From assembly GCA_036346405.1 (NCBI GenBank), contig CM070557.1:55558016-55622015 (forward strand): a stretch of 64,000 nucleotides of DNA, written 5' to 3'. Under the pieces are notes generated by a model that saw only the letters and a program-made list of their open reading frames with translations, was not told the DNA's origin and made no database searches. Below, piece after piece: positions 45,936-58,260 of this stretch. Both the position numbers and the translations under genes were made by a program. Origin of the DNA: Phyllostachys edulis. Its lineage: Eukaryota; Streptophyta; Magnoliopsida; Poales; Poaceae. The first letter of the stretch is position 1; each line of letters starts with the position of its first letter.

Positions 45936-48225
45936 ACAATGGCCAGTACTATTACGTGCCATTTACAGTAATAGATCCATATTGAATAGTAAAATAGCCT
46001 ACGTAGTCTCAGTGTCCTCTATCTGGCATGACAGTAAACGACAGAGATGTGGAGGAGGCAAATCTGCAGGACATGGGCGACAGGGGTAGATTTCACTGCC
46101 GTTGGTGGAATCACGTGCTATTTTTACTGTCGATTGTAGCGTGGCGCATGCTGTGCGACGCAGCCGAAGAAGGGGGGTAGGGGCGGCATGTGGGTTTTTA
46201 CTGGTGGTTGCACGGGAGGGCTAGTACGTCGTGCACGGGGATCGTGGGCTGGCGTCACGTGGCTCATGTTGCGACTGGAGCGTATAATAACCTATTCTAC
46301 GCTCAAGCGCGTAATAGCGCTACCGTATATTCACTATTATGTAGCTACACGCAGAATAAATATTCTACACACCAGTCAGTCCAGATGGAATGCGCGCGCA
46401 CGCAAACCTCCTCCGGCTGGCCCAATAAGAACAATTATGGGCCCGGAACCCCCCGTCCCCACGCGCAACGCATATCAGCAGTAGTAGGTAGTGTATGTGA
46501 CAATAATTATAATATCATTTTTACTACTGGACTATCCCATAGGGTACTACTTTTTTTGGGCCACGGCCCCACGATTCACACACGCGTGACAGTAACTCGC
46601 AACGGTGAGCAAAGTAATTGTGTTACCCTTTTTTACTGTCGGGGTCTCATATAAGTGAAAAAATTTATCGGGCCACGATCCCACGAACCACCGCCGCGCG
46701 AAGTCACATCCGGCAATAACTTGCAACGTATGCGATAGTAATTATGATGAACCTATTCTACTACCTCATCATTGCACAGCGAACTTTTGTATCTTGGGCC
46801 AAGAAACCACGATCTTCTCCGCGTGAGACATCACATCTGGTAGTAACAATTGTAACACATGCGAAGTAAATTTTTGTCATACAAAGTCTACTGCCCACGA
46901 CCACCCCCATCCTCTGGATTTACTACATCATGCAACTTCTTTTACTTGTTCATATATCAAAGATTACTTCTCACTATAGGGATGTACTGTTTAATTTACG
47001 GAGGGGTGGGAGGGTGGGGGTCACGGACATGGGTGATACGACGGATTTGACAATAAATATTAACAAGACATACAGTAAAATTGTGGGGTACAGACGTTCA
47101 TGGTCAATCCCGAACTATTGGCCCACGCGAATGACATCACATGGATAGCGCTGCGACAAGCGAGGCGTACCAGTAACTTATAACGAGACATTTAGTAAAG
47201 TTAGTATGACAGTAAAAGCACATTCACATAGCGGTAAAATAGAATGTATATGGAAGTAAATGTGTTATCCATTTTTACTAGTTGGGTTCTCGATAAGAGT
47301 AAACGACAACGTTCAGTACAATTGAGGATCCTGGATGTCGGGAGTTCTTACTGCCAAAGGTACAATGTTTACCCCGACGTAACCATCTGCGTCGAGGAAC
47401 TTGGTGTGTCCGTCGTCCCACTGGGTACGATAGTAAACGGCGGGGGAAATCTTCATGCGGTTGAGGCATATCTGCCTGACACGGGCGACGGCGACTGAGT
47501 ACCACCGATCGAGGTGCCCCCGCGACCGCGTGGGGGACGCCCAGGAGTCATTCTCACTATTGATTCATCAAAAGGGGAGCATCGGAAGGGGATGGCGGGC
47601 GGGGAAGGATGGTTGATCGAGTACGGGAATGCGTGGCTCTTTTATGCACATCGGATTTGTGTTAGATTTTACGATCGGTTACGTGGGAAGCGTGTTGGTG
47701 GGAGACATGGGATCATGCACTTTTTTATTTGGGGGTGCGGGAGGATGTGGTCTCTTTTTTTTGCAGTTGTGATTGCGCACACATAGTAGGAGTCTTTGTT
47801 TATACAGTAAAAGACATTTTTGCATGAAAGTAAAACATATACATGAACACGGTAATTATCGAAACAACAAACGCCTTTGGCCTGTGGGTGGATATCAGTA
47901 AAATCCAATTCTAACATACAGTAAAACACTAAAAATAAGGCAAAGATGTGGTGGAGGGAAATACGGGTGACACGGGTAACCGGGGGGGGGGAATCATTTT
48001 TACTGCTGGTAGATATGCTCTTGTGCTAGTTTTATCACGAACGCGCGAGGTGTCGAAGTTTTACTGCTGCCTGAAGTGGGTTAGCACGCCATGTGTCGTG
48101 CGGCCCAGGATGCGGCACACGTGTAGAATAAGCTATTCTACGCTCATGAGTACACCTGAGCGTAGAATAAGTTATTCTACGCTCCACCACCTTCTGTGGG
48201 TCAAAAGTCACATCCCAGCTTAGTT
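45936..48225. repeat. Repeat block with GTAGAATA palindromes, right part
   Basis: Continuation of the block at 41082. Palindromes are at 46278-46304 (imperfect), 48123-48141 and 48158-48184 (perfect 13-bp arms GAGCGTAGAATAA/TTATTCTACGCTC around one base). CAGTAAA/TTTTACTG motifs recur throughout. Open frames such as 47244-47498 and 47514-47786 have no recognised domain. It may be the body of an unclassified transposon. Confidence 0.55.
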
Positions 48226-48527
48226 AAAGGCTGGTTAGAGAAAACTAACCACCTCCCACCTCCGTCAACCCCTATGTTGCTCACCACCCAACTTTTTTGT
48301 GCTCAGACAATGCGGTAATTGAGTGTCTTAGGTATAGTGAATCTGAACTTTCGGTACAATATTTTTTTACGGCGCTAAAACATATTCATCATGTATCTCC
48401 TTTTGTTAAGCACATTGTTTTATAGGAGATATTGTAAATAGAATGAATGGTTTAGGAGATACTGTCGTTCAAACTTAGCAACCAACCCCACGCTTCTCTA
48501 CCCGCCCCTCTGCGCTCAGCGTGGCAA
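48226..48527. other. Unassigned sequence
   Basis: No feature could be supported. Confidence 0.3.
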
Positions 48528-48705
48528 TAAATCTTTTGTAGTACTATAGTAAAAGGCACAACGAGGTCATAGTAAATCTCTTATAGTGCTACAGTAAAAA
48601 GCATAACGAGGTCGCAGTAAATCTCTTGTAATTCTGCAGTAAAAACACAAGGAGGTTGCAGTAAAAAGCATAAGAAAATCGCACTAAATCTTTTGTAGTG
48701 CATAT
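48528..48705. repeat. Short tandem repeats around AGTAAATCTC/AGTAAAAAGC
   Basis: Three to four degenerate units of about 55 bp repeat the text AGTAAATCTCTTGTA, then a CAGTAAAA, then GCACAACGAGGTC or similar. The unit carries the same CAGTAAA core as the larger block to the left. Confidence 0.75.
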
Positions 48706-48869
48706 GCATTTATCGTTTATTGACGAGACTTATTTCATTACATTACTCTCATCGTCACTAAGCTACCGGTGAAAGCCGTTTGTGAATCGGAGATGTCAAT
48801 CAAAAGTTATAGCTAAAACAAGAAAAGAAGCATTCTAATACCAACAAAGAACCTATATTTGTTAAAAAA

Positions 48870-49202
48870 AATTTTAAAAAAATAACCTAGTTTTTATTCC
48901 GAAATACAGAAATAATAATTTTTTTTTTTTTTTACAGGAATAATCATATGTCGCTCAATCATTGGGCGACTAGCCTAAGTCGCTCAACCGTTGAGTAACT
49001 TGGACACTTGTCGCTCAACGGTGTACAATGCATGCCATGCTAGCTGAGCGTCCTGTACACTAGGACCAACCATTAAGCTATAAGTGTCTAAGTCGCTCAA
49101 CCTTTGAAGCGATGAAGCTAATGTTCAACGATTGAAATGATGATTATTATTTATGTAAAATAAAAAATGTAGTATTATTTCTGGATTATTTTTTTTAAAA
49201 AA
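48870..49202. mobile_element. MITE-like element with CGCTCAA palindromes
   Basis: AT-rich inverted arms lie at about 48872-48925 and 49140-49202 (AAAAAAATAA(C/T)C near one end, GGATTATTTTTTTTAAAA near the other). The inside holds four GTCGCTCAA/TTGAG(C/T)GAC dyads. The build parallels the GTGACG elements at 572-1238, 1265-1625 and 57855-58260, with a different core motif. Confidence 0.5.
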
Positions 49203-51555
49203 ATCTTTGTTAGTTGGTTGGCTACGCGTACTGGTTAGCTTGGTCCCGTACGAAGTCAGGTGCACACGAGACGAGTTGGGCGGGCTCATCTGGCCGAAGC
49301 TATTCTCGTTTGGCATGACAAGAGGTGCACGCGACATAACTCTCTCTCTCTCTCTCTCTCTCGCATTGCCCAATTAGATGAGATGACGACGTCTTTGTGC
49401 AAAAGTTCGATTCCTATTTGTCCTCTCGACAAATAGGTTGGAGTCGGATGTAGACCAGAGGCGTGCAGTGTGCATGCATGTGAAGAAGAAGATCGAGCCC
49501 ATGCATATCGCAAGGACTCAGTTCTGATTCACCAAGTACTCAGCAGCCGATCAGGTTGATACGATACCAAGTCCGAGCTAGGCAGATGAATGGATAATGC
49601 TCACATGGTGACATGGATGTTGGATGCATTCTCGACTTTTGTACAGATTTACTTGCAGATTTACAGGTCAGGGGGCCGTCGTGAACTCCTGCAGCGTCCC
49701 TACAGAAGGAAGTCGATATATGCATTATACCTACCACTTGGAAGTTGGAACGGATGGGATTCAAAAGTCTTTTGCAGCTTCTCACGAGACCGTTTCGGCT
49801 CGGAGTCGCTCACAGCTCACACAGTTCGTGTGATACTTGTTTTTTTTTCAAAATTGACATAGCTTAATCTAATATTATTTTATTTATAGTTTGAAAGTAT
49901 TTTTAGAACCGAGTTAATGAGCCAAGCTAGAGTGAAATCTAGTTTCATTCAAAATTAACTTATTTCAGTGTTTAACCAATTAACAAATCTAATTAAAATA
50001 ATTTTGAATCGAGCAAACAAACCTTGTTTTTCCAACCTGACATAGGCCATCACTATGGTTGGATACTTGAACAGGGCCTAGGAGCCGAGCCTCATACCGC
50101 ATCGGTCCATTGGGCCGGAGAAGTTGGATCAAAAGGCCAATTTTTCCGGGCACGCGTGGTCGCACATCCGCGCTCGTGGGGAGATCCGTGACAAGGCATG
50201 CCACCTAGCCGTCGCTTTCTGCCAACGAAACCACCATCCATGATCCGTGTATTCCCAACATTTTATGTTGCCGATCCCAAGTACATGAATGTTGTTGGTC
50301 TGGTGTATCGTCGTGTTTGTTGTAGATGAAATGAAATCAACTAATGGCACTGCCAAATAGAGTAATTTATGAAATGGGACTGTACCATACGTGGTTACGA
50401 GTGGCATACAAGAAGTACTGAACCTAGTACAGTAGTACCACACATGCAATGGTGGAACCACCGTCGGGGCAAACCAGGGTTGTTGCCTTGGGTCTTCTGG
50501 GCGGAACAACCCCCTCCCCCCTAGCCCACCGGCGTCCCCAGCCAAGACCAAGCCGTCATCGACATGAGCACGCTGCGCGTAGCCGCTGCTCGCCTGCTCC
50601 CCGCGCCGCGTGCTGTCCAAGCCAAATGTATAACCCTAATTCCCCATTCCTCTTCCTCCTGAGTCCCGCCGACCGCCTCCACTCCCAACAAAGGCGCCGC
50701 AGCACAGCGCGCGGGTTACAATGGCGGCCAGACGAAAGAAGGGCATGCGGCGGCACATGATGAGAGGGTTGCGGGGTACGGGCGAAGCGCCGAGGCGCTT
50801 GACGCGGGTCGCTGGCGCCATGGCAAATGAGAGAAAGACACGCCACAGAGCCACCACACCGACACGCCGCTGGCGCCTGTAACAAAGCGGCGGCAACATG
50901 CACATGAGGATTCGGCAAGACGCAGTGCAGACGAGTCGCAATTCGCCGAAAGACAAAGCGGACGCAAAGAAGGAGCGAGGACCAAGGGTGGCATCGTGTG
51001 TGGCAGTGTGGGTGCAGGATGCGGCCCAACGGCCAGCCAGGTTTGCCCCTCATTCCTCAATCTCTACTCTCCAACCTCGTATCTCATTTTGACAATGTCC
51101 TAATCTTAGAATATAACTCGTAGTCAATTTTAGTTTCGATATTTTAGGAAGAATAAAATCATAGTCCTATTTTAGAACTGAGATAGTACATGGTGAATGC
51201 CAAGCGGTTGAAACATGACATCTAATGCAAACAACACTACAACAAGAGTTAGGTTTAATACTGATGAAAGTGCTTTGTGCTAGTGATGCGTTATTGGGTT
51301 TATATGCCAAAAGTCCGACCCGATCTCCTAGATTTCTAGTTCCGTCACTGTAGGCATGTGGGTACTAGAAAAATTGTCCTAGCCTGTGCTTAACGAGTTT
51401 AGGGGTGTCCCAATAGGTAAAAACATGCCTGGGACGTAGGGCTTTCTTTTTCTATGTCTTTCAGAATTTGAATTGGTTTGCACGAAAATCCCATGAAATT
51501 TATGCGTTCCAAACGTACCTTGTGTTACCAACAAAATATTTGGTAACGGTGTCTC
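49203..51555. other. Unassigned sequence upstream of the NPSN gene
   Basis: A (TC)n tract lies at 49339-49364. 50440-51090 is GC-rich with long overlapping open frames on both strands (for example 50556-51053 and 50716-51060 on -). None shows a known domain, and open frames are expected by chance in such composition. Confidence 0.4.
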
Positions 51556-51558
51556 TAA

Positions 51559-51898
51559 GGGCATATACAATAGTATAGATAACTGTTGTCTATATCAGTC
51601 CTCCATATTATCTATAGACAGCTCATATAATGAGCTGTCTGTTAAGTTGTCTATAGGAGACCCCACAATTTTTTTAAAATTTTTGCTTGGAAAAAATATT
51701 TGTTATAGACAACAACTCATATAATGGTGTTTTGTGTTGTCTATAAGGGTTTTAAAGACCGTTTGTTACATACCAGACAGTTTCTTTCTCTCTCATCATT
51801 CTCTCTCATCCACGTAATAAAAAATCTTGAGTGACAAGAATTATAAACAGCTAATGTCACCGTATTGTACATACCCTAACACCGTATTGTACATACCC
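51559..51898. mobile_element. MITE (Tourist-like, TAA duplication) with doubled right end
   Basis: The left end GGGCATATACAATAG is inversely matched by GTATTGTACATACCC at the right. TAA flanks the left end (51556-51558) and the right end (51899-51901). The last 22 bp (CACCGTATTGTACATACCCTAA) occur twice in tandem, so the right end with its TAA is duplicated. The inside forms strong hairpins (ACAGCTCATATAATGAGCTGT). Confidence 0.8.
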
Positions 51899-52007
51899 TA
51901 ACACTACTCAGTAACTCACCCCTCGCCTCCTGGTTCCTTGTGAGTCCGATAATTATCTCTCCCCTCTTATTCTTACGGTCCAGATCTTAATCAATTAGTA
52001 CAATTTA

Positions 52008-52276
52008 GGGCATCTTCAATAGTGACCATCTCAGCCGTTTCTTAGCTGTCATGTCACTCAAAAATCTAGTTGGAGGAGAGAGGATGTGAAGAGAGAGAAT
52101 ATGTCATCTCTTATATAAGAGGCAAGCTAGACACGCAAGCTATTGCAAATAATAAGTGTGTAAAGAGAAAAATTGTGTTGAAAATGAATAATTTTATAGA
52201 TAAATTATTGTAGACGTTAACTCTAACATTGTACGTAGATGAGTTAAATAACACCGAGTGACAGTGTGCCGTGCCC
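52008..52276. mobile_element. MITE in the NPSN promoter region (TTA duplication)
   Basis: The 269-bp unit starts GGGCATCTTCAATAGTG and ends GTGTGCCGTGCCC, with TTA at 52005-52007 and 52277-52279. Inverted similarity is clear only for the outer 8-10 bases. It lies about 230 bp upstream of the NPSN start codon. Confidence 0.6.
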
Positions 52277-52503
52277 TTAGAGCTGACAGCTAACCCGCCA
52301 CCTATCACAGCACCACCCAACCAGGCGGTCCACACCAGCCTTATTCTTCCTCCTAACTCCAACCGCCGCCCTCCTCGCCTCCATCGCAGTGGCGGGGTGA
52401 GCAACTCGAGAGGAGGAGGTGCTGCCCCTTGAACTGGGCGGATCACGCGAGGCGGAGGCGGAGATCCAGAAGGGGGTTGAGCCCGAGGGAGAGAAGGGAA
52501 TCA

Positions 52504-55500
52504 ATGGCGAGCGACGTGCCCATGAGCCCCGAGCTCGAGCAGGTGGACGGCGAGATCCAGGACATCTTCCGCGCCCTCCAGTGAGTCAGATCTCCCCGTT
52601 GCTGCTCTAATGCTCTTCTTGTTTTTCTTTTTGCTTTTTCCTGTCTAAATCTTGTTCGTCATTCTGCGCGGCATGTTAACAGTTGAACATACTGAACTAA
52701 GGATCTTCTTGCAACACTGTGCTGGCATCAGATCTTTCCAACCCATGATCAAATTGCAGTTTCTTCCCTGTTGGTTCATTCTGATAGCAAGTTGTTTCCT
52801 GCAGAAATGGGTTCCAGAAGATGGACAAGATCAAGGACTCAAACAGGCAGTCCAAGCAGTTGGAAGATCTCACTGGGAAGATGAGGGAGTGTAAGCGGTA
52901 GGTCGGGCTTAACACTGCTATGTGCTCTGATAATGCAAGACTCATGCGTTACCTCGGGGTTTAGCTTTCCCGTATACGCGCCATTGCAATTCCTAACTTG
53001 AATAGGCAAATTCAGATCTTTTGCATCTGACACGATGATTTTCCAAACCCCTTTACCTGGAGAATATAGCACTGAGTTCTTATATGATGTCTTAAATTTA
53101 TGTAAATATTATGTGGTTTTTTTGCAGCTTAATCAAAGAATTTGATCGTATCCTCAAAGATGAGGAGAAAAAGAACCCTGCTGAGGTCAACAAGCAGCTA
53201 AATGACAAGAAGCAGTTCATGGTTGGTAGTTTCTTTCACTAGTGTCTTTGCTATATGTCATTCTCCACACAAGTATAATTTGTTTCTTATGTGTTATGAC
53301 AGATCAAAGAGTTGAATTCATATGTCACCTTGAGGAAAACGTAAGTAGATACTTTTTTTTGGTTATGATGTCTTCAGAGATTAAAGATGTGATTTTTCTA
53401 ATGTTAAACTCGATGCCTCATTTGCAGATTTACATCTCCTGCAATGTTTTCTGCTGCATTTTTATTTGCTTCGTGCTAATCGATATGCTTTGCAACTTTC
53501 ATGGTGTTGCAGGTACCAAAGTAGCCTTGGTAATAAGAGGATTGAACTATTCGATACTGGTAATGATCAGGTGCCTGAGGACAACGTTCAAATGGCATCA
53601 GGTGAAATTAATCATCATTATTTTGTTATATAATAAATCTGCTACTGAAAGGTATACATTCTCATCAAAGTACCTCGGTAATTTTGCAGAAATGTCAAAT
53701 CAACAACTCATTGATGCTGGTAGGAAACAAATGGACCAAACAGACCAAGCTATTCAGCGTTCAAAAATGGTGTGCTGCTGACTCACGCATTCTATTTTTT
53801 TCAGCTCTCTTTCACAACAATTTTTTCAGGAATCATTTCTTGCAGGTTGTTGCACAAACTGTTGAAGTCGGAGCTCAAACTGCTGCTTCTCTAACACAGC
53901 AAGTAAGTTTTCTGATGGTGCAGTTTCATTCAGTCATGAGTGCCAAAAAAACTAATGACATGTTTGTTTACTGCCTAACCTTTTTCTTGAAGCTTTCTGC
54001 TAACCCTACTTGGACTTACTGAACACAAATTTGATTCATTTTCTCAGACTTTAGCTTGCAAATGGTGTTGGACTATTGTGAGCTATAGCTGAGCTCAAGC
54101 TTTTTTAATTTCTTTTTTTATTTTTACTAGAAAAAAGAGCCTCCTGTTATGTTATCATGTCCCCCATTTTAGACCACAGATTCGTGTGATTTATTTTACC
54201 TGGACATGATGTCATTCAGAAAGTTGTGTTATGTTTTTGCATTTCAAGTATATTCACAAGAGTCCAGCATTTTTTTGGTAAACTTCAAAGACGTGATGTG
54301 TGATACTGAAAGATAGTCTGATACTCATGGACAGCCTATCACCCCCAAAGCCAAAGGACTTCAATTTTATACTCAGCGAACCATTTATCCCACTATGCTT
54401 GGTAATGATAGTCCAAGTTTGCCTGTCTATTTTAGATAGGCGCTCTGTTGGGGCACGTACGTTACACTTTTTTTATGCTTCAGAGAATAGTTCAACTGTG
54501 GTTTCCACTTTCCTATTTACTATACAGCTTCGCTGAATCACTCAGAAAGTTGTGTTATGTTTCTCCATTTCAAGTATGCTCACAAGACTTCTTTAGACCA
54601 AAGATCAACATGCCCTCAGTTCATTTTTATTCAAGGAACCTATGTAAGGTTTTTCAGTCATTCTCCATACTTCTGAGGGCAGGCTAAGCTTAATATTTTA
54701 GCCCGACAAAACTGCAAAATCACCACCAATGGATCCCTGTAAATTGAAGTCTGGTTCTGGATTCTGTAAACCAGAGTAGGTTATGTATATCTTATTCTTA
54801 CTAAATAGTTTAGAGAATCTGGTTTCTTGATCTATTACTTGTATAAGTTGCGGTTTACAGGGTCAGCTGTGTAAATTTTATCTACTAGTCTAAATATGTT
54901 ATCTCCAGCTGTCTAAAGTTCTCTTTATCATTTTTGCAGACAGAACAAATGAAGAGAATTGGCAATGAACTAGACTCTGTTCACTTTTCGCTGAAGAAAG
55001 CTAGTCAAATGGTGAAAGAGATTGGTCGTCAGGTTCTCTCTCTCTCTTTCTCTCTCCCCATGTGTGCACTATCTGAAGCAACAGTAAGACTTACAAGATT
55101 GGTTGCTGCAGGTTGCAACTGACAAATGCATCATGGGATTGCTGTTTATGATAGTTTGTGGTGTGATTGCAATCATTGTTGTTAAGGTATGTTATTTATT
55201 TCTTTTGCAAAGTTAGCCTTCAGTTTTTGTGCTTGTATTGGACTTGAATAGGATTAAGTTGTGTTAGGCGCTGTGGCTAGTTGGGGAACAATGTACAACT
55301 AAAAGCCAATCCCCACTGGGGAGTGAAATCCGTGTACAATCAATGGTGGAGTCTGCTCCTGCACCTAGCTAATTTGCCAACAAAAATTGTACATTGGAGA
55401 TAAAAATGTCCATGAAAAAGTGGAGTTCCTCATTTGATTATTGATGTTAAAACAATATCACATCAATTTCGGGAAATAAGGTGGGGTGGGGGGGGGGGGG

Positions 55501-56778
55501 ACTTGACATTTCACATTTTTAGGAGCAAGAAGTAAAGCTGGTGCAAACTGGGTGTAAGCTAGTGTTGATTGGCAGTGACGCAAATAGTCCTTCCTTGTAT
55601 ACAAATCAGGCGCCACTGTATGCAAGCATGCTGATTTCTTTTTATTTTGAAACTTGGGCTCTTGTCCTTCCTCTTAAGCCATTATTGGTTGAGTTCCTTT
55701 TTTAGTACACGCAAAAGCTTTGCGTGCAACTTCATTAGCAAGGAAAAAAAATACAGCCTAATTGGGTACAAATGGCCTGTGGACCAAAGGAGGTCACCGG
55801 TCAAAATGGCACGTGAAACCATGCTGAAAAAAAAAACCGCAACCTGTCGGGATGACCTAGAGACTTGGCCTAGCAATCACTCTCGCCCCAACCAACGCCC
55901 ACTGTGCACCCTCGACCAACATCTTCTGGATGATCGCCTGGGAGTTTGCTGCTTTCGATTTGAAGACGTGGGGGTTCCTCTCCTTCCAGATGTGCCAAAC
56001 AACCAGGATCACAAGAGAATCGAACCCCCTCCTTATGTCCTTCTGTAATCTCAAGCAAGCCTCCGCCCACCAATCTGCCAGCCCCTCAGAGACCGGCGGT
56101 CTTGCCTGTAAGCTGGCGGAGTTCAGCATAGCTTGCCATATGAGCTTGATCTCGACGCAGCCGTTTCCTGAACTTGGTGGCAAAAAGGACAGACTCCATG
56201 GTTCTGAATACCTTGGCTCTGCAAGACTGCAACCTGTTGGCCATCCAACATCGCTTTTGCAAGTCAAGCCAGAGGAGGAATTTACATTTTGCCGGCGCCC
56301 ACATCTTCCGTAATGCCTTGCCACAGGTGAAACTTTCCGAGCCGAGGAAGAAAGCCCGATTATTTGATCTTGCCGAGTATTGCGATGAAAGGGTCCATTT
56401 CCAAATGAAGCTGCCCTCCACTCCAGGTTGCAACTGAACATTTTGTAGCAGTTCCCATAGCAGGACGTATTCAACCAGGACTTGGACTGTGAGACCCCCT
56501 TGGATGTCCTTAATCCGTTGTCTGTTTGTGAGAGCTTCCTTAACTGACCGGGGGGAGACAATCCTCGGAGATAGTTGCTAAAACTGCAGGGCGGTTTAGT
56601 TCTTTATTGGGATTTTACATCATCCACTACTTATACTGCGCTATAGAATGAGTAACCAGTTGCCTCTTTGTTCCAGATTGTCAGTCCACACAACAAAAGC
56701 ATCAGAGACATCCCAGGACTAGCACCTCCTGCTCAGAACAGGAAACTGCTGTCCACAGAAGCTTTCGGAAGGATTTGA
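52504..56778 (+). CDS. NPSN13: Novel plant SNARE (NPSN13-like Qb-SNARE)
   Basis: NPSN proteins are Qb-SNAREs of the plasma membrane and cell plate that drive vesicle fusion in secretion and cytokinesis. Exons: 52504-52580, 52805-52897, 53128-53221, 53303-53340, 53513-53601, 53690-53769, 53846-53902, 54940-55032, 55112-55186 and 56677-56778. All joins are GT-AG and total 798 nt or 265 codons plus stop. The N-terminal MASDVPMSPELEQVDGEIQD opens the coiled-coil region. The SNARE motif spans about residues 158-207 (VVAQTVEVG to EIGRQ). The transmembrane segment is about 213-231 (IMGLLFMIVCGVIAIIVV), with a 33-residue tail holding IRDIPGLAPPAQNRKLL, conserved in the family. The NPSN13 label rests on the MAS-x-x-PMSP start; NPSN11 or 12 is possible. 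No lesion is seen. Intron 9 holds a LINE tail, and a partial copy of exons 6-7 lies at 40766-41081. Confidence 0.95.
55680..56570 (-). mobile_element. 5'-truncated LINE in the last NPSN intron
   Basis: On the minus strand the frames 56561-55857 and 56433-56086 together give a zinc-binding RT tail: KMWAPAKCKFLLWLDLQKRCW, then about 100 codons later LVILVVWHIWKERNPHVF. This is the usual C-terminus of plant non-LTR retrotransposons. At least one frameshift separates the parts. The 3' tail (GCACGCAAAGCTTTTGCGTG near 55720) and a T-run on + at about 55700 mark the end. It lies antisense to the host gene, inside intron 9. Confidence 0.88.
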
Positions 56779-57854
56779 GCATTGTGAATGGGAGTCCCGC
56801 GCGGTGCGGTTCCCTTTTGCGAAACAGCTGTTGGTGAGCCATAATACACGTTGGCGTTGTAACAATTCTTTTGTGCCTGTATATTGTCTCCTGTCGTCGT
56901 TTCCTTTTCCATTGATCTATTCTTTCTGCACTGGTGCTGTAACAGAAGCTTTGGATTTTTAGCAGCGCTTGTGCTGCTTGATGTTTGCCGTCGCCCTGCT
57001 TTCTGGTCGCGTGTGTATCTGCAGTAGTGATGAGAAAACGAGATTGTAATGTTTCATTCGTTATTGTGAGTTGTGAGCGCGTGAAGGTTTCCGTTTGCTC
57101 TTGCTGACTTCACCTTTCGTGGTTGCTTATGGCTTGTGTTCATCAGCCCATGATGGGCATTTGGTACTTGAAATGGCTGCGCTGCATGAACCATCGGCCG
57201 GCCTTCGGAGCTCGTGCGTCTGCCGCGCCGACGCTCTGCTTCCCCATCGGCGGGGCGTGCGCCGGCCCCGTCCTCCACTCCTATCCGTACTTGCCTCTTG
57301 GACGTAAGCGCATATGTGGAGCAACGCTCCCGGACGTAGCCAGTCAGGGCCCGGGTGCTGCCTCGACGGGGTGCAATCCATTCGCGCGGAAACACGCCCG
57401 CGGCAGATGAAAAAAGCCCACGCGTCGCTGTCGTCCACCGGAATGACGAGGCTGTGTCACTCAGCGTTAGTAGATCGGGATTCTCTGCATTGAAGCTATC
57501 AATGTAGAGATGCAGATCTACCGTCTCGCGTTCTTCTGATAAAAAATCGCTCATTATGTGTTCATTGTTCTTTATAAGATTTCTTTATGGGGATATTGTT
57601 CGCATAAGGAACCTTACAGTAATACAGATAATTTGGATCCAGCGTTAGAGGTATGACATCTGGCCCGTCGATAGCTGCATCCACGCGCACGTCGCACTTC
57701 CTTCAAGCTTGCATCGCCGCGCGTTCCGATGCACGCGACCTGAGCCGGTGAGCCTTCTAGGTGGACGGTGCCTGTTGCATGCTCAGTGGCGCCATGTGGC
57801 GGATTGCTACGAGGGGATCGCCTCACGCGGAACGTGCGTGTGGATTAGAATGGT
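56779..57854. other. NPSN 3' flank and unassigned sequence
   Basis: The first few hundred bases are presumably the NPSN 3' untranslated region. 57054-57554 is open on the minus strand for 166 codons but shows no recognisable domain and overlaps other open frames in GC-rich sequence. Confidence 0.4.
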
Positions 57855-58260
57855 CCCAGCGCGAACTTTTTTTTTTATTTAATCCATTTAAAAAAAATTA
57901 AAAACAACATTTATCAAACTTTATTTCCAATTCTAACCCTTTTAGTCACGTCACAACGTGTAGCGTGACAAAAGCACGTTATCACACCACAAACTTCGAC
58001 GTAGCAAATGAGTGTTATCATGCTACTCCTCTTAATGTGAAAGGATTTAGCTTAAAAACGGACGCGTATTGGTTCGAATGGCTATTATTGCAGGTTTAGC
58101 CACGCTGCAGTTGGTAACGTGATGGTACAGTTTAATCACGTCACCGGTTATGGCGTAACCAAAAGGATCAGAATTAGAAATAAAATTAGAGAGATATTAT
58201 GTTTAGAATATTTTTGAAAAATAGATTAAAATAATAATAATAAAAGCTCTCCCGGCGCGC
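57855..58260. mobile_element. MITE-like element of the GTGACG-palindrome type, third copy
   Basis: AT-rich inverted ends (TTTTTATTTAATCCATTT near 57872 and AAATAGATTAAAATAATA near 58208) enclose GTCACGTCACAACG, GTAGCGTGACAAA, TAATCACGTCACCGG and GGCGTAACCAAAAGGATCAG. The last phrase and the AGAATTAGAAAT that follows also occur at about 1535-1560, which ties it to the element at 1265-1625. Confidence 0.6.

Noticed and set aside
50556..51060. Open frames of 106-165 codons on the minus strand
   Set aside because: Several frames are open at once in GC-rich DNA, without splice partners or known motifs.
52504..52610. Reading NPSN exon 1 onward into the following sequence as one open frame
   Set aside because: Family alignment demands the GT donor at 52581; the continued frame gives no conserved residues.
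57054..57554. 166-codon open frame on the minus strand
   Set aside because: No recognisable domain, overlaps other open frames, and lies in the 3' flank of NPSN with GC-rich composition.
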